Below are positions 6,241-7,350 of a stretch of DNA of 7,350 bases, piece after piece; position 1 is the stretch's first letter, and the number at the start of each line of letters is the position of its first letter. The notes under the pieces are model-generated. The model ran no database searches. It was not told the origin of the DNA and worked only from the letters and a program-made list of their open reading frames with translations. This stretch comes from Prevotella merdae (GTDB taxonomy: Bacteria > Bacteroidota > Bacteroidia > Bacteroidales > Bacteroidaceae). The stretch lies in contig NZ_LT985332.1 of assembly GCF_900290275.1 (NCBI RefSeq), forward strand, positions 1-7,350, read 5' to 3'. A program made the position numbers and the translations under genes.

Positions 6241-7350
6241 TTATTGGGCGCCTGCACACAGGACGAAGCAGGCTTCCTGCCTGAAGGGGCGGAAGGCACA
6301 TCCATCGTCTTCACCGCCACGGGGCTGAACCCCGCTGCGACGGCCACCGCCGGCACCCGTGCCCCGGTGGACGGCAATTGGGAGGGTGTGCAGAGCGTGG
6401 CAGTTCTGATGGACGGCATGGTGAAGGCATACGACGTGACGCCCACCACCGCCGACCCCACCAGCGCCACGCTGACCTCCACCGACCCGTACTACTGGAC
6501 CAACCACGAAGACATCACCGTCACAGCGTGGTGGCCCTACACCGAGGGCGAGACTACTCCGCCTGCAGTAAAGGTAAAAGCCAACCAAAGTGCCCAGAAA
6601 GACTTTGAGGGCAGCGATCTCATCGTAGCCGACGGGCAGACGGTGACCTATGGCAATCCTACGCTCCGCTTCACCCACCGCACGGCGCGGGTGACCATCG
6701 TTCTGACGGACTACACCGAGGGACTGGCATCCGTGCAGCTGACGGGTCTCTCCACCGAAGGCGGCAACCCGGATATAATCACCCCGTACGGCAAGGGCAG
6801 CAACACCTACACCGCCCTCGTAGCCCCGCAAAGTGTGGCAGCTGGCACGACCTTCATTACCTGCACCTTCACTAACGGCAAGACCTTCGTTTATAAGATG
6901 AAGAATGCTACCGACTGGCAGGCGGGCGGTGAATATACCTACACAGTCTCCCTCGCTGCGGCAAAAGACCCAGGATATACCATAGAGGGAAACGGCAGCT
7001 ACACGGTCTATAACGCCGACGGCCTGCTGAATGTAGCCGAATTAGTGAACGGAGGTAAGACCGACATAAACATTCCCCTCACCGCCGACATCGACCTCAC
7101 AGGCAAAGACTGGACGCCGATAGGCACAAGCGCTGATAACTCATACAAAGGCACCTTCGACGGCGGCGGCCATACCATCACGGGGCTGACCTTTACGACA
7201 AATGACAAATATGCGGGTCTGTTCGGCTGGCTCAATAGAGCTGGTACGGTGAAGAACGTGGTGATGGAGGGCGTACAGATAACAAGCAATCAAATATATG
7301 GCGGCAGTATTGGCGGCGTGGCAGGATATAGCTGGGGCACCATTGAAAAC
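6202..7350 (+). CDS. Fimbrillin-GLUG fusion lipoprotein, 3' end outside the window
   Basis: The frame is open for 383 codons and runs off the window without a stop. The signal peptide is nearly that of the fimbrillin gene at 3414; the lipobox is L-G-A-C with C18, followed by TQDEA. The fimbrillin-like part (about 30-250) is closest to the gene before it: GTRAPVDGNW with probable processing site R53, TAWWPY, FTHRTARVTIVL and YTYTVSL. It then differs. The C-terminal strand and TIxxW motif are missing: after V249 only 18 residues precede the beta-helix cap (VYNADGLLNVAELVNGG), where the upstream paralog has 41. At least two GLUG units are visible before the edge (AGLFGWLN near 345 and GGVAGYSWG near 373). 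Probable role: surface adhesin on or near the pilus, perhaps a terminal subunit. Separated from its paralog by 63 bases containing a hairpin. Confidence 0.85.
   Translation, partial: MRIRFFALAALALLLGACTQDEAGFLPEGAEGTSIVFTATGLNPAATATAGTRAPVDGNWEGVQSVAVLMDGMVKAYDVTPTTADPTSATLTSTDPYYWTNHEDITVTAWWPYTEGETTPPAVKVKANQSAQKDFEGSDLIVADGQTVTYGNPTLRFTHRTARVTIVLTDYTEGLASVQLTGLSTEGGNPDIITPYGKGSNTYTALVAPQSVAAGTTFITCTFTNGKTFVYKMKNATDWQAGGEYTYTVSLAAAKDPGYTIEGNGSYTVYNADGLLNVAELVNGGKTDINIPLTADIDLTGKDWTPIGTSADNSYKGTFDGGGHTITGLTFTTNDKYAGLFGWLNRAGTVKNVVMEGVQITSNQIYGGSIGGVAGYSWGTIEN
6999..7350 (+). repeat. Beta-helix cap and first GLUG units, direct repeat copy 2
   Basis: This 352-bp copy lies inside the last gene and pairs with 5232-5589. 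It still matches at the window edge (the final 9 bases equal 5581-5589), so the repeat may continue beyond it. The offset between the copies is 1767 bases at the left end, a multiple of three, so an exchange between them would keep the reading frame. Confidence 0.9.

Noticed and set aside
6241..6831. 196-codon open frame on the - strand
   Set aside because: It is antisense to the fimbrillin-like part of the last gene, where the + strand translation has clear family motifs. The - strand product is low-complexity Gly/Val/Arg-rich sequence.

Overview
The window looks like a chromosomal surface-structure locus from a member of the Bacteroidales (Bacteroides, Phocaeicola, Prevotella, Alistipes or a relative; the genus cannot be fixed from this sequence). 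The evidence is a run of fimbrillin-type lipoproteins with short lipobox signal peptides, a FimB/Mfa2-like lipoprotein, GLUG-repeat adhesin domains, and A/T-rich leaders without clear Shine-Dalgarno sequences. All genes are on the + strand.

Layout. 12-257 is a small protein with two membrane segments and no recognised function. After 87 non-coding bases comes a tight array that reads like one operon: an OmpA-family outer-membrane protein with a C-terminal peptidoglycan-binding domain (345-1571); a FimB/Mfa2-like lipoprotein, probably the anchor (1593-2486); two fimbrillins that are probably shaft subunits (2512-3405 and 3414-4301); and two larger proteins that join a fimbrillin-like N-terminal half to a GLUG beta-helix (4336-6138, complete; 6202 to the window end, open). 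Gaps inside the array are 21, 25, 8, 34 and 63 bases. The last gap holds a strong hairpin.

How the genes may work together. In type V pili of Bacteroidales, lipoprotein precursors reach the outer membrane, an arginine-specific protease removes an N-terminal segment, and subunits join by strand exchange with C-terminal strands of the neighbour. The order here (wall-linked barrel, anchor without an N-terminal Arg site, two fimbrillins with one, two adhesin fusions with one) fits an anchored pilus with interchangeable beta-helix adhesins. This is inference from family knowledge and sequence motifs.

The most notable points are at the 3' end. Base composition rises sharply at about 3400. A 52-bp leader plus signal-peptide segment at that boundary recurs almost exactly at the start of the last gene. 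The last two genes share an in-frame direct repeat of about 355 bp covering the beta-helix cap and first GLUG units. The last gene therefore looks like a mosaic of its neighbours, and it also lacks the C-terminal fimbrillin strand (TIxxW motif) kept by the other four pilus proteins. No RNA genes, IS elements or CRISPR arrays were seen, and no non-coding stretch exceeds 90 bases.
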